A stretch of DNA of 64,000 nucleotides from contig NC_092345.1 of assembly GCF_963676685.1 (NCBI RefSeq), positions 27,179,585 to 27,243,584 of the forward strand. Direction: 5' to 3'. The notes under the pieces are model-generated. The model was not told the origin of the DNA and searched no databases. It saw only the letters and a list, made by a program, of their open reading frames with translations. The DNA is from Mytilus edulis (lineage: Eukaryota; Mollusca; Bivalvia; Mytilida; Mytilidae). Below, one piece after another: positions 22,500-33,564 of the stretch. The stretch's first letter is position 1. Each line of letters begins with the position of its first letter. The position numbers were made by a program, and so were the translations under genes.

Positions 22500-25400
22500 G
22501 TATATTAGAATACAAATGTGTGTAGATTTTTTATATTGGAAGGGGGGATATCTTGGTAACCACTCCTGTTGTTGCATAAATTAATAATTAATTAACTCAT
22601 TTGGATAGAATTTTGAAATCTGTTTACTTTTATCCTGCATTTCCGGTTGTTTTGTCGTGTCACAGAACAGCCGTCTTTGGACTGTTTTTGTTCGCTAATT
22701 GGATACTATTTCTAACTTTAAAAAAAATAAGATTTTTACTTCTTGTTTAAAACCATTTTTGTTTTGTCTATGGAAAAGTTGAATCCATCACTATTAAGTG
22801 TTTTGGAACTAACGGGGTGTATTAATTATGCAACTATGGAAAATGTCTTGGTAAGCATAAAATCATGTTTTTTTATTCGCATAAACTTCCATTCATAAAC
22901 AAGGAAAATTCTTTTTATTACATTTACTTTTATAAATTGTGACTTGTAAATACAATTATGTTAATCACATCAGTAATAAAAGTATCACCTCGTTGAATCG
23001 GTGTGTTCCCATTTCGCCTTAGTTGTGAATTCAAGGTAAAAAAGGTAAAAAAAATACTAAGGCGATATGGGAATTGAACTAAGGCGAAATGTGAATTTGG
23101 ATAAAAATGTTAAATAAACAAATTAAACCTTAGTGTTTTTATAACAATGTAAATAACATGTAATTAGGGAAGTGTTGAATTTTTATTTTTATATTCCTTT
23201 AATAAAAGTGACAATTTTTATGATTTCAACAATTGTGAAATCAGAAAAAAAAATTGTCAGTAGCAAAGTTGCTTCTCTTGAAATATTGTTTGTTTCATTT
23301 AATAAAAGTTGCAATTTTAGAAATTTTATGCAATCAGAAAAATTATAAAGCATTTCAATTATCCCTGATATATATGCAACACAAAAATTCAATAGAGCAA
23401 AACATATGTTTTCCAACAGTCTAGTTTTCATATATAACAGAAAATTTGATGTATAAAAATAAAAAACATTTAAAATTGTACTAATTATATACAATAAGGA
23501 AAATCCATGATACTAGTATACAATGTCTTGACTTCTTCAAGATTGGCCCAAATTACCGTCCAATCATAGTTTACCATGGCCTAGTCCCTTGAGACTGCAC
23601 AAAAAAATGCCTTCATTCGAAAGCAGGAGATAAACACTCTACAGACAAAAACTGTCCCACAAATACCAAATACTAGACCAAAATTCACGCCCTGGAAAAC
23701 GCACCATAGACAGATGCCTGCACCAAATTAATGTGTAATTCTGACATGGATAGAAGGCATATACCCACAACCAACCTGCATGAACCATTACAAGACAGAA
23801 GGACCGAGGAGAAACAATCACTTAGAGGGCTGACATAACAAGCTAAAAAATGGGGAAATTTATTTATCATGGGGCACATTTCACGAAGCTGTCTTAGGAC
23901 TAAGAGATGTCTAAGAATGGTCTTACGACATATCTTAGGGTAAGTGGGTTTCACAAAGTGGTCCTTACTTAGGATGTCTTACAGTTGGTCATAAAGTTGG
24001 GACTACACAAGAGGTGGTCTTAGGATAGTCACAGATTAGTCAGATCAAAAGATCAATTAATTAGCATTAATCCAGATACATTTTATTTTAATTCATTCTT
24101 AATTAGCACAAAATGATTAGATCTACTTTTCTATTATTGTGTATGTGTTTTTACAAGCATTGAAACATGACAAACTTTTAATCTACTTTTACATTAATGA
24201 ACCGAAAGCAAAAGATTTCTGATTGATTTTATCACTTGATTTAAGATACATGCAAAGCTTGTCACTTTTGAAATCATTTACGAAATTATTTATACAGGCC
24301 ACTGTGAAATCGCGAATTCAAAACAGCGCGAATTTGGAATGTGTTAGTCAATCGCGAAATAAAGACTGCGCGAAAATTTCCCGGTTTACAGTATAGAAAA
24401 CTAATTATTATAACGATAACTGTATGTTTAATATTCAAAGCAACAAAATCTTCTAATCTAAACATTTATTGCAGTAGAGGCTGTCGTGATTAATTAATCT
24501 TCTCATAAATATTTATCAACGTAATAATAAACATGTAGTTAATTTTCTCAGCATATTCTCAGTGAGACAACCATATCAAACATGTTGTTTTATCAGAAAA
24601 TAAACAACAGTCCTGGCATGGCTCTCCAATTAAGGTTCATACAAACACAAACTCGGGAAATACAATCCAAGTCGCCATTGAATTTTAAATAACAGTTGAA
24701 CAGTTGAAATCCAAGTAAATCAAAAAGGTGTAAGTGAACATACTTTTCTTTTTGATTAAGTTAGATAGATTATACTTGGGTTCTAGAAATAGTTGTAAAA
24801 ACTATAGAGTTTCATTATAATGCGTCCTTCCCGTATGCAAAAGACTAAATGACATTGAAATTAATCATCATATTAACAACCATGTGTCACCGTACGGCCC
24901 TTAACAGTGAGCAAAGCAAAAACCTCATAGTCAGCAATAAAAGGTCCGAAATGACAGTTCAAAGAAGACAAATAACGACCTAATGTGTGTTCTGCTTCTA
25001 GAGTGTTGTCAAATATATCAAAATTGTAGATTACGTGTTTTCTGTTTCCATTCATACTGGCAAGTTGATTATTTCGATATCTTTCTGATAACAGTCAGAC
25101 ACACAAGGGTCGTCAAACAGCTACTAGGTAGCGATGGCTTATTAGACATCATTTAAGACATTTGACAATACATTTGAACGAAAAAAGGAAGGAGTTCACA
25201 AATGTTTGTTGCATCCAATCTTCGCTTTGGGGTCTTCTGTAAACTAAGGAATTTACACCTTATTACATTAGATATCGGATGAAATTATCTCTGGTTTGTT
25301 ATGTTTCGAAAAAGTATTGAAATATGAATTTCAGGTTTTTACTTGAGGATTGTTTCAATAAAACTAAAATATATCGAAATGTAAGTCATGAAAGCATATT

Positions 25401-26257
25401 TCAAAAATGCACATTCTTTATAATTTCAAGTAAAAAAAAAATCGTTATCGTTTAACTTCTAAAAAAATCCAAAAGGGTCCGATTTTTGCGTTCGTCAACA
25501 AATCTGGCCGTAAGCGCTTAACATAGAACATATATATCATATACATTTGTACCATTAATCATAAAAAATAAATCTGAACATTACCTACATACAATGTTCT
25601 CAATGCAATCGCCTGGCATAACATCAAAAATCAGCAAGATAAGATCTACAAGCAGAAATCAACCGTATTGGTAGATAGTGTCGTTCCCTTGTATTGCTTC
25701 TTGTGTTTTTCTCAGAAACTATAAAAGATAACACGAGACTTAAAAATGAAAATAAAAGGTAAAATAATTGGATAAATGTAAATAACTGATAGTCAGAATA
25801 TTTAAAATCGTCAGTCGACTCGTCATTGAATTACTTCCCTTCGATGGAGATTTTTATACATTTTTTTAGTTTCGCAATGATTTTGACAACTTAAAAAGAA
25901 ACTGTTTACACATAAAATTACCAGGGAGAGAATATTTACAAATAAGTCAAATATTAATATAATAGATAACCTGAAACTTTGAACGGCAAAAATAAACAAC
26001 AACAAGAACAGATTTATTCCTAATCAGTTATCATTCAACTGAAATATTGCATTGTATCAATTGTGTACACAATGACTCGATAGGTGAACGATACAGAACC
26101 CCATGAGCCTCTATTTGAAACTAGTTAGGTTCCTAGCAAGTTCCAAAATGGCTTTCAGTCGTCAGAGTTATCTTTGTTTGCTACAAATGACACTGATCTA
26201 TTTTTTTTTTAAATAATAATAAAAGTTAATTAAATCTTAATATATCTGTATATTTGC
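22500..26257. other. Sparse intergenic region
   Basis: No gene was recognised. Small items: an imperfect hairpin with CCCATTTCGCCTTAG / CTAAGGCGATATGGG near 23005-23080; a cluster of TCTTAGGA/TCTTACGA words in 23870-24035 with TTTCACGAAGCTG and TTTCACAAAGTGG, probably a MITE fragment; a family A piece near 24880-24990; and GCGCGAATT/TCGCGAA clusters at 24310-24385. The rest is AT-rich sequence upstream of the amine oxidase gene. Confidence 0.5.
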
Positions 26258-26273
26258 AGGAAAATCTTTCAAA

Positions 26274-28616
26274 ATGGCAGATAAAATGCCATCTAAGACA
26301 AAAGAGGTGGATGATAAGGGCAAAGTTCAGATTCTCCAGCTGGCGGTGCTTTCAGCCATTGTACTTCTGCTGGCAGTGTGTATCATAATTTTATCAGTGC
26401 TTTTGTCACGTGACAAGATGGAAATTTGTGATACTGGATATACCGTACTGCCAAGAGACTACGAACATCCTTCTGTATTCGATGGACTAACACCAGGAGA
26501 ATACGAAGCAGTGAAAACGTACATGTTCACCAAGACCAATTTAAGTCTTGTTCTCGCAAGTGAAGGAACACCAAAGAACGCTTACATTTTTATGATTGAA
26601 TTACTCTTACCTCCAAAAGACAAGGTCATTGAGCATCTGGATAATGGCATGAAACAACCTGAGAGAAAAGCGCTTGTAGTTGTGTTTAGAGGAGATTTAT
26701 CTGCCGGGTTAGTAGAGGAATATGAAGTAGGTCCGCTTAGTTATCCTAATTATCACAGGAAAGTTAATCCTCATCCTATCCCTTTCAATTTCAGGCCCAT
26801 GGACGATCCAGAATACGGGCGTCTGTTTGAAATTATTACAAAAGCCTGCGAAACACTTTATCCCCTTCTAATAGAAAGCTATGGGCTAGCATACCACAAC
26901 TGCACGTCAAGCGAAAACTGTATGCAGTTTTATGATGTAGCTCCACGTGGCATAAATGATGAAGAAAGAAGGTCATGGTTTTGGGGCTTTAGGGATGTTG
27001 AAGGACTATATCTTCATCCACTTGGACTTGAAATCCAAATCGATCATGTGCATCGAACATTTTCAGATTGGAAAATTCTTCAAATAGTTTATAATGGTCA
27101 AAAAAGAGCATCTCCTGAACTTTTAATCGAAGATTATAAAAAGGGAAATATAAAGAAATTAAAAATACCCACACCTACACCCGAACAAAATTTATATTCA
27201 ACGTACAAAAGGAGAGGGGAAAGTGAAATGAAAGTACCATTACAAGGACCAAAGCTAATAGAACCAGATGGCCATAGATACAAAATACATGGATTACATG
27301 TTAAGTATATGCATTGGGAGTTCAACATCAACACGAAGGCTTCAACCGGTGTACAATTATTTGATATTAAATTCCAGAAAGAACGTATTGCGTATGAACT
27401 ATCTTTTCAGGAAGCATGTGTATTCTACTCAGGATATGGACCCGCTCAAGGCATAACGAATTACTATGACGTGTCCTGGTTTCTAGGAGCGTACATCAAT
27501 GAACTGGTTGTCGGAGTAGATTGTCCAGATACTGCAACATTTTTGGATGTTGATTTCTTTTTAAAATCCGAAAACCCTTTCCGAATAAAAAAAGGAATTT
27601 GCGTTTTTGAGGAACATGCAAGTGTTCCGTTGAGACGACATTATGCTTCCGATTTTCATGGAAGCTATTTTTTTTATGGTGGTTTAGGAGATTATCGTTT
27701 GGTTGTCAGATCTATTGCAAACGTCTGGAACTATGACTACATATTTGATTACATATTTCATTTGAATGGGGCCATAGAAGTGCAAGTTTATTCAACAGGA
27801 TATGTGCAATCAGCTTTCCCGCTAGACGATGAATTACGATATGGAAGTAAAATGGCGTCATTTATGATGGCCAATATTCACCAGCATTTATTTCATTATA
27901 AAGTAGATTTAGATATAAATGGTCGTTCAAATATGTATTCTACTCTAGATATATCTACTGAAACTTTTAAATCGCCTTGGTATTCAAATTTTAATAAAAC
28001 ACAATTTAAATTCGAATTGAACAAAAAATCAACTGAAGAAGAAGCAAACTACAAAACCGCAAATGAAGCAAGGTATGACATTTTCTATAATGACCAGGTT
28101 GAGAATGAATTCAAAAACAAAAGAGCCTATCGAATACTTAACCACGGGAGAACCCCGTATCTGTTATCGAAATCGTCAGAAACCAATGCCGCACATTGGG
28201 CAAAATTTCCGTTAGCAGTCAGTAAATATAAAGATAACGAGATATCCAGTACTTCTATTTATGCAAATAACGGACCACGAAATCCAGTCGTTGATTTCGA
28301 GAAGTTTATTTCAGATAACGAGACTTTAGAAAATGAGGATCTGGTTGCCTGGGTAACTTTAGGCGTTTTACACATTCCTCATACAGAAGATATTCCATCT
28401 ACAACCACAGCAGGATCCCAGGTGCGATTTTTTATTTTACCGTTCAATTATTTTCCTGAGTGTCCAAGTATGTCGTCTCCAAATGCAGTTCATATCACTC
28501 CTAAAGGAGCGAATGGTATAAATCTTGATACATTTGGAACCAGTCATAAGTCTAATTGTGTACAGAAACATAACGGACCAGCTTCATATGATGGCAGAGT
28601 TTATGATGCTAACTAA
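26274..28616 (+). CDS. Membrane copper amine oxidase (primary-amine oxidase)
   Basis: The 780-aa protein matches the animal AOC family, which oxidises primary amines to aldehydes with H2O2 and ammonia using copper and a topaquinone made from its own tyrosine. A transmembrane anchor spans residues 20-45, giving a type II membrane form like vertebrate AOC3 (763 aa). All key residues are visible: catalytic base D399 (YYDVSW), topaquinone precursor Y487 in NYDY, copper ligands H536 and H538 (IHQH) and H700 (LHIPHTEDIP), and C417/C443 with the 26-residue spacing of the conserved disulfide. Several N-glycosylation sequons are present (NLS, NCT, NKT, NET). The start has good context (CAAAATGG). A splice acceptor TATTTGCAG ends at 26259, so a 5' untranslated exon is likely. 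The reading frame is uninterrupted and no pseudogene signs are seen. The substrate is unknown, and the ortholog within AOC1-3 cannot be told. Confidence 0.96.
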   Translation: MADKMPSKTKEVDDKGKVQILQLAVLSAIVLLLAVCIIILSVLLSRDKMEICDTGYTVLPRDYEHPSVFDGLTPGEYEAVKTYMFTKTNLSLVLASEGTPKNAYIFMIELLLPPKDKVIEHLDNGMKQPERKALVVVFRGDLSAGLVEEYEVGPLSYPNYHRKVNPHPIPFNFRPMDDPEYGRLFEIITKACETLYPLLIESYGLAYHNCTSSENCMQFYDVAPRGINDEERRSWFWGFRDVEGLYLHPLGLEIQIDHVHRTFSDWKILQIVYNGQKRASPELLIEDYKKGNIKKLKIPTPTPEQNLYSTYKRRGESEMKVPLQGPKLIEPDGHRYKIHGLHVKYMHWEFNINTKASTGVQLFDIKFQKERIAYELSFQEACVFYSGYGPAQGITNYYDVSWFLGAYINELVVGVDCPDTATFLDVDFFLKSENPFRIKKGICVFEEHASVPLRRHYASDFHGSYFFYGGLGDYRLVVRSIANVWNYDYIFDYIFHLNGAIEVQVYSTGYVQSAFPLDDELRYGSKMASFMMANIHQHLFHYKVDLDINGRSNMYSTLDISTETFKSPWYSNFNKTQFKFELNKKSTEEEANYKTANEARYDIFYNDQVENEFKNKRAYRILNHGRTPYLLSKSSETNAAHWAKFPLAVSKYKDNEISSTSIYANNGPRNPVVDFEKFISDNETLENEDLVAWVTLGVLHIPHTEDIPSTTTAGSQVRFFILPFNYFPECPSMSSPNAVHITPKGANGINLDTFGTSHKSNCVQKHNGPASYDGRVYDAN

Positions 28617-29059
28617 AACAATGTTAGGTATTGTGCCCAACAGGTTGAGAATTACGGAAGTATATATGAGTTTTTCGTGTTTCTTATTAGTTTAAACATA
28701 TTTAATTATAGTGGATTGGGAAACAAGTTTTGCAACTTATATTAATCCCTTTCCACTTTGCGGGTACGAGTGCTGCCTTGTAGCGGCATTAGTCTGCTCT
28801 TTTTCGAAATCTACAAGGGTGTTTATTATTTCTTTTCTTCCCCACATTTGGATATCAAGGGCTATACTTTTTGTGATAGTGAAGTATAACATGCAAATTA
28901 ATCATCAAAATTATTGATGTCATCATGATTTTAATTATTAATACAAATACAATGTATAATATTTCCCCGTTATATTTGATATTTTTTTGTTTTGTTAATT
29001 TTATATGAATATAACATACTTTGGCATATTTGTATTTTAGAGGAAATCGATTATATAGA
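28617..29059. other. Downstream of amine oxidase; no gene
   Basis: This holds the presumed 3' UTR. No canonical AATAAA was found in the first 250 bases after the stop. A dispersed-repeat-like segment (GGGTACGAGTGCTGCCTTGTAG, ATATCAAGGGCTATACTTT) is at 28740-28880. Confidence 0.4.
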
Positions 29060-29250
29060 TATAAGAAGATGTGATATGAGTGCCAATGAAACAACTCTCA
29101 ATTCAAGTCACAATTTGTAAAAGAAAACCATTATAGGTCAAAGTATATATGGTCTTCAACGCGGAGCCTTGGCTTATACACCGAACAGCAAGCTATAAAG
29201 GGCACCCAATATGACTGCCTTTGACTGGTGTAAAACCATTCAAACGGAAA
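29060..29250 (-). repeat. Family A copy
   Basis: AAGAAGATGTGATATGAGTGCCAATGA, CAACTCTCAATTCAAGTCACAATTTG and GGTCTTCAACGCGGAGCCTTGGC form an antisense subfamily with the CGGAGCCTTGGCTC variant shared with 10016 and 50905. Confidence 0.75.
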
Positions 29251-29806
29251 TTCCAAAGTCCAATTAAAAAAGAGTTAGCTAATGCATTACAAGTTTTAAT
29301 TTCAGGACAAATTTACAAATCGCAACTAAATAAAAACCCAAGCGGCTACAAATTTGAAATTTGGAGTTAATATGAAATAAAACCGTAATTTTCTCAAATA
29401 TTGTGATAACCATCTACAAGTACATGTATCCACACTATAACCAGTTCTTACAAGAAGTAGATCCAACAACTGCGTTGAGTAGAAGGACAATGGTGTAACA
29501 GTACAACATAAGCACAAACTATCAGAATCAATTAATGACGGCATAAATCATTAGATCGATTCAAAGCATAAAAAGCACCTAAAAGACACAAAAGACAAAA
29601 ATACAGATCTGAATGTACTCGCAATTATTGAAAGCTACATGCATTTCAAAGCCAATAACAATCAATAAGAAAATTGAATACAATATCAATCGAGGCAAAA
29701 TATTGATGTTTGTTTGCTGAAGTTTTCGACCACACCTTATACATGTACATGTAATATTAATAGAGCTGCGACTATAGAAATAAAATGAAAATTCAGTAAG
29801 AGATAT

Positions 29807-29812
29807 TTTAAT
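29807..29812 (-). terminator. Putative poly(A) signal of the peptide gene
   Basis: ATTAAA on the minus strand lies about 75 bases after the stop codon at 29886. It is a common variant hexamer; the assignment is inference. Confidence 0.35.
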
Positions 29813-29885
29813 AAAAAAATACGAATGCACTGTTAACATGATAAAAATGTATAAATAATTAAATGTCAAGTTTGTGGTAGAGTAA

Positions 29886-31479
29886 CTAACGTCCCCTGAA
29901 CCGCCTCATACAGATTGGATCGACTCTACACCGACATCGTCCAGGCACTTTTCTTTCACAAATTCCAGCACAACCTGCACACGTGGGTCTCATGACTCTT
30001 CTAAATACCTTCCACCATCTAACGGCTTCAGCTAAAGGTGGATTATTTGAACACAGTTGCTACAATAGAAGCATAAATATATATTTAGTAATTTAACTTG
30101 AGGGGGGGTCTGTTTTTATATATTTTAAACATTTATTAGGTAGTATATTATATATTCATATTATAATCGTTGCTCCCGTTGGCATGAAATGTCACTGCAA
30201 ACTGAATGGGGAGTGATCTTCAATCTTGGGAACAGGTCAGCATACAATAGCTGCAACAGCCTCCCCTCTGTCTTACAGTTATGCGCTTGTTAAACAATAA
30301 AAGATACAAAACTGAGATCTTAAAATATCTGTTCACATATAAAACGCCTTTTGCTCTACTTTTGTTATTGGGTAGCTGTCTCAATGGCGATACTAAAACA
30401 TCTCTTTTTATTGAGACACCATAACGAGTTGGTTGGCAAAAATACTGTTTCACAGATACCTTAACGAATACGTTCCTAATGTCGTTACTACAATCCCGTC
30501 CTCTTTCCCGAATGTGACCTACCGAATTACACTTATTACCAGGTTTGTACTTACATAAGAAACACAACGGGTGTCACATGTGGAGCAGGATCTGCTTATT
30601 CTTTAGGATCACCTGAGATCACCCACTTCCCCATTTGTTGGTGGGGGTCATGTTTCTATGTTGTGTATTGTACACTATTCTTTGTTGGTATTTTTTTTTC
30701 TTTTTTATCCATGGCGTTGTCAGTTTTTGTTTTTCCACTTACGAATTTGAATGTCCCTTTGGTATCTTTTGCCTCACTTTTATTCCTTATACTACAGTAT
30801 TTAGGGTATATAAATGGTTTGTATAATTTCGAAATTCGTGTAACTATATATTTCTTTGGAAAAAAAATTAGCGTATATATGAAATACACACACATGTAAA
30901 ATTGTACATTTCCCCCATATTGAATTTCAAGACGGGTTTCCAGGTAAGAATTTGAAATATAATTCTGTTGACTATCTCAGAAACCAAATATAAATAACTA
31001 ATATTTTGAGTTTGGAAACGCAACTATATATATAAACACCGTAGAAAATGTTTAATTTTTTATCCGTAACTTATGATTCCAATGAAATACAAAATAAATT
31101 GAAAACAAATTACTTACACTTGCAGAAAAAATGTGTATGAAAATCTTAGAAGCGGTAAAGAAATGTTGCGATAATTAAGGGAACAAATTTTGATAGAACG
31201 AGCGAGTCGATCGATCCAAAAAACAACAGATGCTGGTGTTGTGTAAATAACGAAGACGGGGGCGGATCCAGCCATTTATAAAAGGTGGCAGAGGGTCCAA
31301 ACATATGTCCCGATACAAATGCATGATCGTCCAAAAAAATGGGGTTCAACCCCCGGAACACCCCCCCCCCCCCCCCTTTCTCCCCCAGAATCCGCCACTG
31401 GAGGATGAATAATATCTATACTTACTATCGATACGAAGGTCAATACGAAAAAAGCCAACTTGAGATGTAAAGAATTCAT
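29886..31479 (-). CDS. Secreted cationic cysteine-rich peptide (candidate antimicrobial peptide), three exons
   Basis: The exons are 31426-31479 (ATG, 18 codons, donor GTAAGT), 31118-31144 (27 nt, acceptor TTCTAAG, donor GTAAGT) and 29886-30059 (acceptor ATTGTAG, stop TAG). All junctions are phase 0. The product is 84 aa: a 27-residue hydrophobic signal peptide ending SAS, then a 57-residue mature part starting QLCSNN. The mature part has 12 Arg, 2 Lys and 3 acidic residues (net about +11). A Trp-rich basic segment EAVRWWKVFRRVMR precedes cysteines at mature positions 3, 27, 30, 34, 42, 44 and 50. CxxxC followed by CxC recalls defensin-like folds, but the cysteine number is odd. The tail RRFRGR could be trimmed and amidated. 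No family was recognised. The exon set and role are inferred from splice signals and composition. Another acceptor (TATATTTCAG) just before the ATG suggests a 5' UTR exon. Confidence 0.6.
30400..30800 (+). repeat. Dispersed repeat family C in intron 2 of the peptide gene
   Basis: GTTTCACAGATACCTTAACGAATACGTTCC, TGTGACCTACCGAATTACACTT, GGTGTCACATGTGGAGCAGGATCTGCTTA and CACCTGAGATCAC are followed by GCGTTGTCAGTTTTTG. A second copy lies antisense at 48205-48480. From memory this is a repeat downstream of retroelement RT copies in mussels; within the window only the recurrence is directly seen. Confidence 0.7.
31255..31402 (-). repeat. Repeat with C19 run in intron 1 of the peptide gene
   Basis: GGGGGCGGATCCAGCCATTTATAAAAGG and CCAGAATCCGCCACTGGAGG bracket a run of 19 C. 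This looks like a dispersed repeat whose opposite ends (GGCGGATCC.G / CCGCCACTGG) are partly complementary. The long C run is prone to assembly error. Confidence 0.5.
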
Positions 31480-31611
31480 CGTCTATAATTTCTGAAATAT
31501 AAAGAATATATGGTCTGAACATTCAATTGTTGGGTCAGTACAGTTGATGCTTATGCGGGTTTAGATGCGAGTAATGGTATATGAAAAGGTTAAATACTTA
31601 TTGATAGTTTA

Positions 31612-31812
31612 CTGGGTTGCATTCAATATCGTAGCGGCTACATGTGTAGATTTATGACTATTGAACGTGTAGCTAGCATAGCTGCTACATAGATATTGAT
31701 AGCAGCATAGTTGGGTATTACATCTATGATAGCGCTACTAGGCTAGCTACACGATCAATAGTCATAAATCTACGTAGCCCTATACATGTAGCCGCTATGA
31801 TATTAGGCGAAA
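31612..31812. mobile_element. 200-bp palindromic MITE upstream of the peptide gene
   Basis: The left arm AATATCGTAGCGGCTACATG and the segment GTAGATTTATGACTATTGA, CGTGTAGCTAGC are matched by complements on the right (GCTAGCTACACGATCAATAG, CATGTAGCCGCTATGATATT). The outer bases (TTGCATT / GGCGAAA) are less well matched and no clear target duplication is seen. It sits about 135 bases upstream of the peptide start codon, so it could overlap its promoter. Confidence 0.8.
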
Positions 31813-33564
31813 TATACTTTTATAAAACATTAAACATATTTAGAACTCGTCACACAGTGAATTGCTGAATAGAGAAGAATATGAAATGTGTTGCATATTA
31901 TACTTGTCCATATTGAAATACAGTTCAATAGTTTTAGAAGTTCTAAATGTGGATATAAAATATCATAAACATACATCATATTTACGTATGGCAAGCAGAT
32001 CGCATAAACTAAAGTATGTCTTACATTTAATCCACCATTTTCTACATTTGAAAATGCCTGTACCAAGTCAGGAATATGACAGTTCTTGTCCATTCGTTTT
32101 TGATGCGTTTTGTTTTTTGATTTTGCCATGTGATTATGGACTTTTCAAATTGATTTTCCTCTGAGTTCAGTATTTTTGTGATTTTACTTTTTTTTTGATT
32201 ATAGTTATAAAACTTGTCAGTAACCATGGTAACAAGGTTTACTGAATGGTTATCATGGTTACAGCGAAATTCATCTTAAGACCTAAATAAATGACTCACT
32301 GCTTGACTGTCGTATACTGAACGGTCCTAAAAAGATATCTAAGTCGCTATTTCGAATTCCCAACAAATTAAAACAAATATATTTTTAAAATATCTCTATC
32401 CAACCATATATCTAACGCAGACACTCATCTATGAAATGATTTTTTACCAGAGGGATGCTGAGAAATTAACAATTATACACGACATCCATTATACTCGGCT
32501 ATCGTTTCATTATAGTTAAAAAAAAACGGTATTGCTTTTTTCGCTAAAAATATATTAATGATCCCTGGCATTGAAGAAATCCTAAATTTTCTGATCGAAA
32601 GATTTTTCCCCCATTAAGACATAATGATTTTAATTGTATTCTGCAACGCAAAAACCAATTTGAAGTTAGGTGTAAATTTTATTTCCATTCCGTAAGTAAA
32701 AAAACCTAATCCCCCTCAATATTTAATGTCATTTTGATTTTTTAGTACTAATTTTATACTGCAAAATTGCTATCTTGGTGCCAACATTACTTAATTAAAT
32801 TTATATTAAGCAATATCTATAATGACGATCAAATAAAATTTATTGATAAAAAAAGTATCTGTATCCACTGACCGCGTGTCCGGTGCTTGTGGTTATTGTC
32901 CAAAACAACCAACAACCCCCTTTTACTTATCATACACTTACCTTAGTAATGGTTAGCCCAGAAATAAACTGCTATTCTACTGAATCCGCTCTTCGACTTC
33001 GCTATTTATTCAGAAATAACTGGAGTGGACAAACAAAAACAAACTTTCAAATGATACTATTAATAGCGACGATGGCTACTAACTAAAACCTTTCTAGAAA
33101 TGTTGTTTACTGTTTATATCGTGTTACTTTTCGATAATTAACCCCTGGCGTTCTACGAAAAGTCACGGAGGTGCTTATATGAAAAACAACAATGGTCAGT
33201 TTGATGATTTCCTAAAACATTTGGGTCAAACAACGGTGGCGTCATCCCTGTTCTACGAATTGTTAGCTTTATTGAAATATTATATTGTATGCTGATCAGC
33301 CTTTAGTATTTATCAACAAATGTTATTGTAAACAGGTGGAAATGCTATAAATAACCTCGTGACCTTAAACCTCTTGACCACTGAGAAGGTAAATTTTTCT
33401 GTTGAATAATAATGCATTGGTACGTTCACACTTGTACTTAAAATCGACGATTTTAAAGACGTTAAATTATTCATTGTTTTCTCGTTGCAATCAAATAAAT
33501 AAAACGCTGAGGACTCGACAGTAAAACCCATACCAGAGAGGGATACGTGCGTCTGTGCGAGATG
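31813..33564. other. No gene; repeat fragment and X-box-like site
   Basis: At 32050-32165 is a dispersed repeat segment (CTGTACCAAGTCAGGAATATGAC) shared with 42277-42300. At 32220-32233 GTAACCATGGTAAC is a perfect palindrome matching the RFX X-box consensus, with a related GGTTATCATGGTTAC 20 bases on. No gene is attached. Confidence 0.45.

Noticed and set aside
31146-31361. 71-codon minus-strand frame in intron 1 of the peptide gene
   Set aside because: It runs through a dispersed repeat next to a 19-C run, has no domain, and conflicts with the spliced peptide model.
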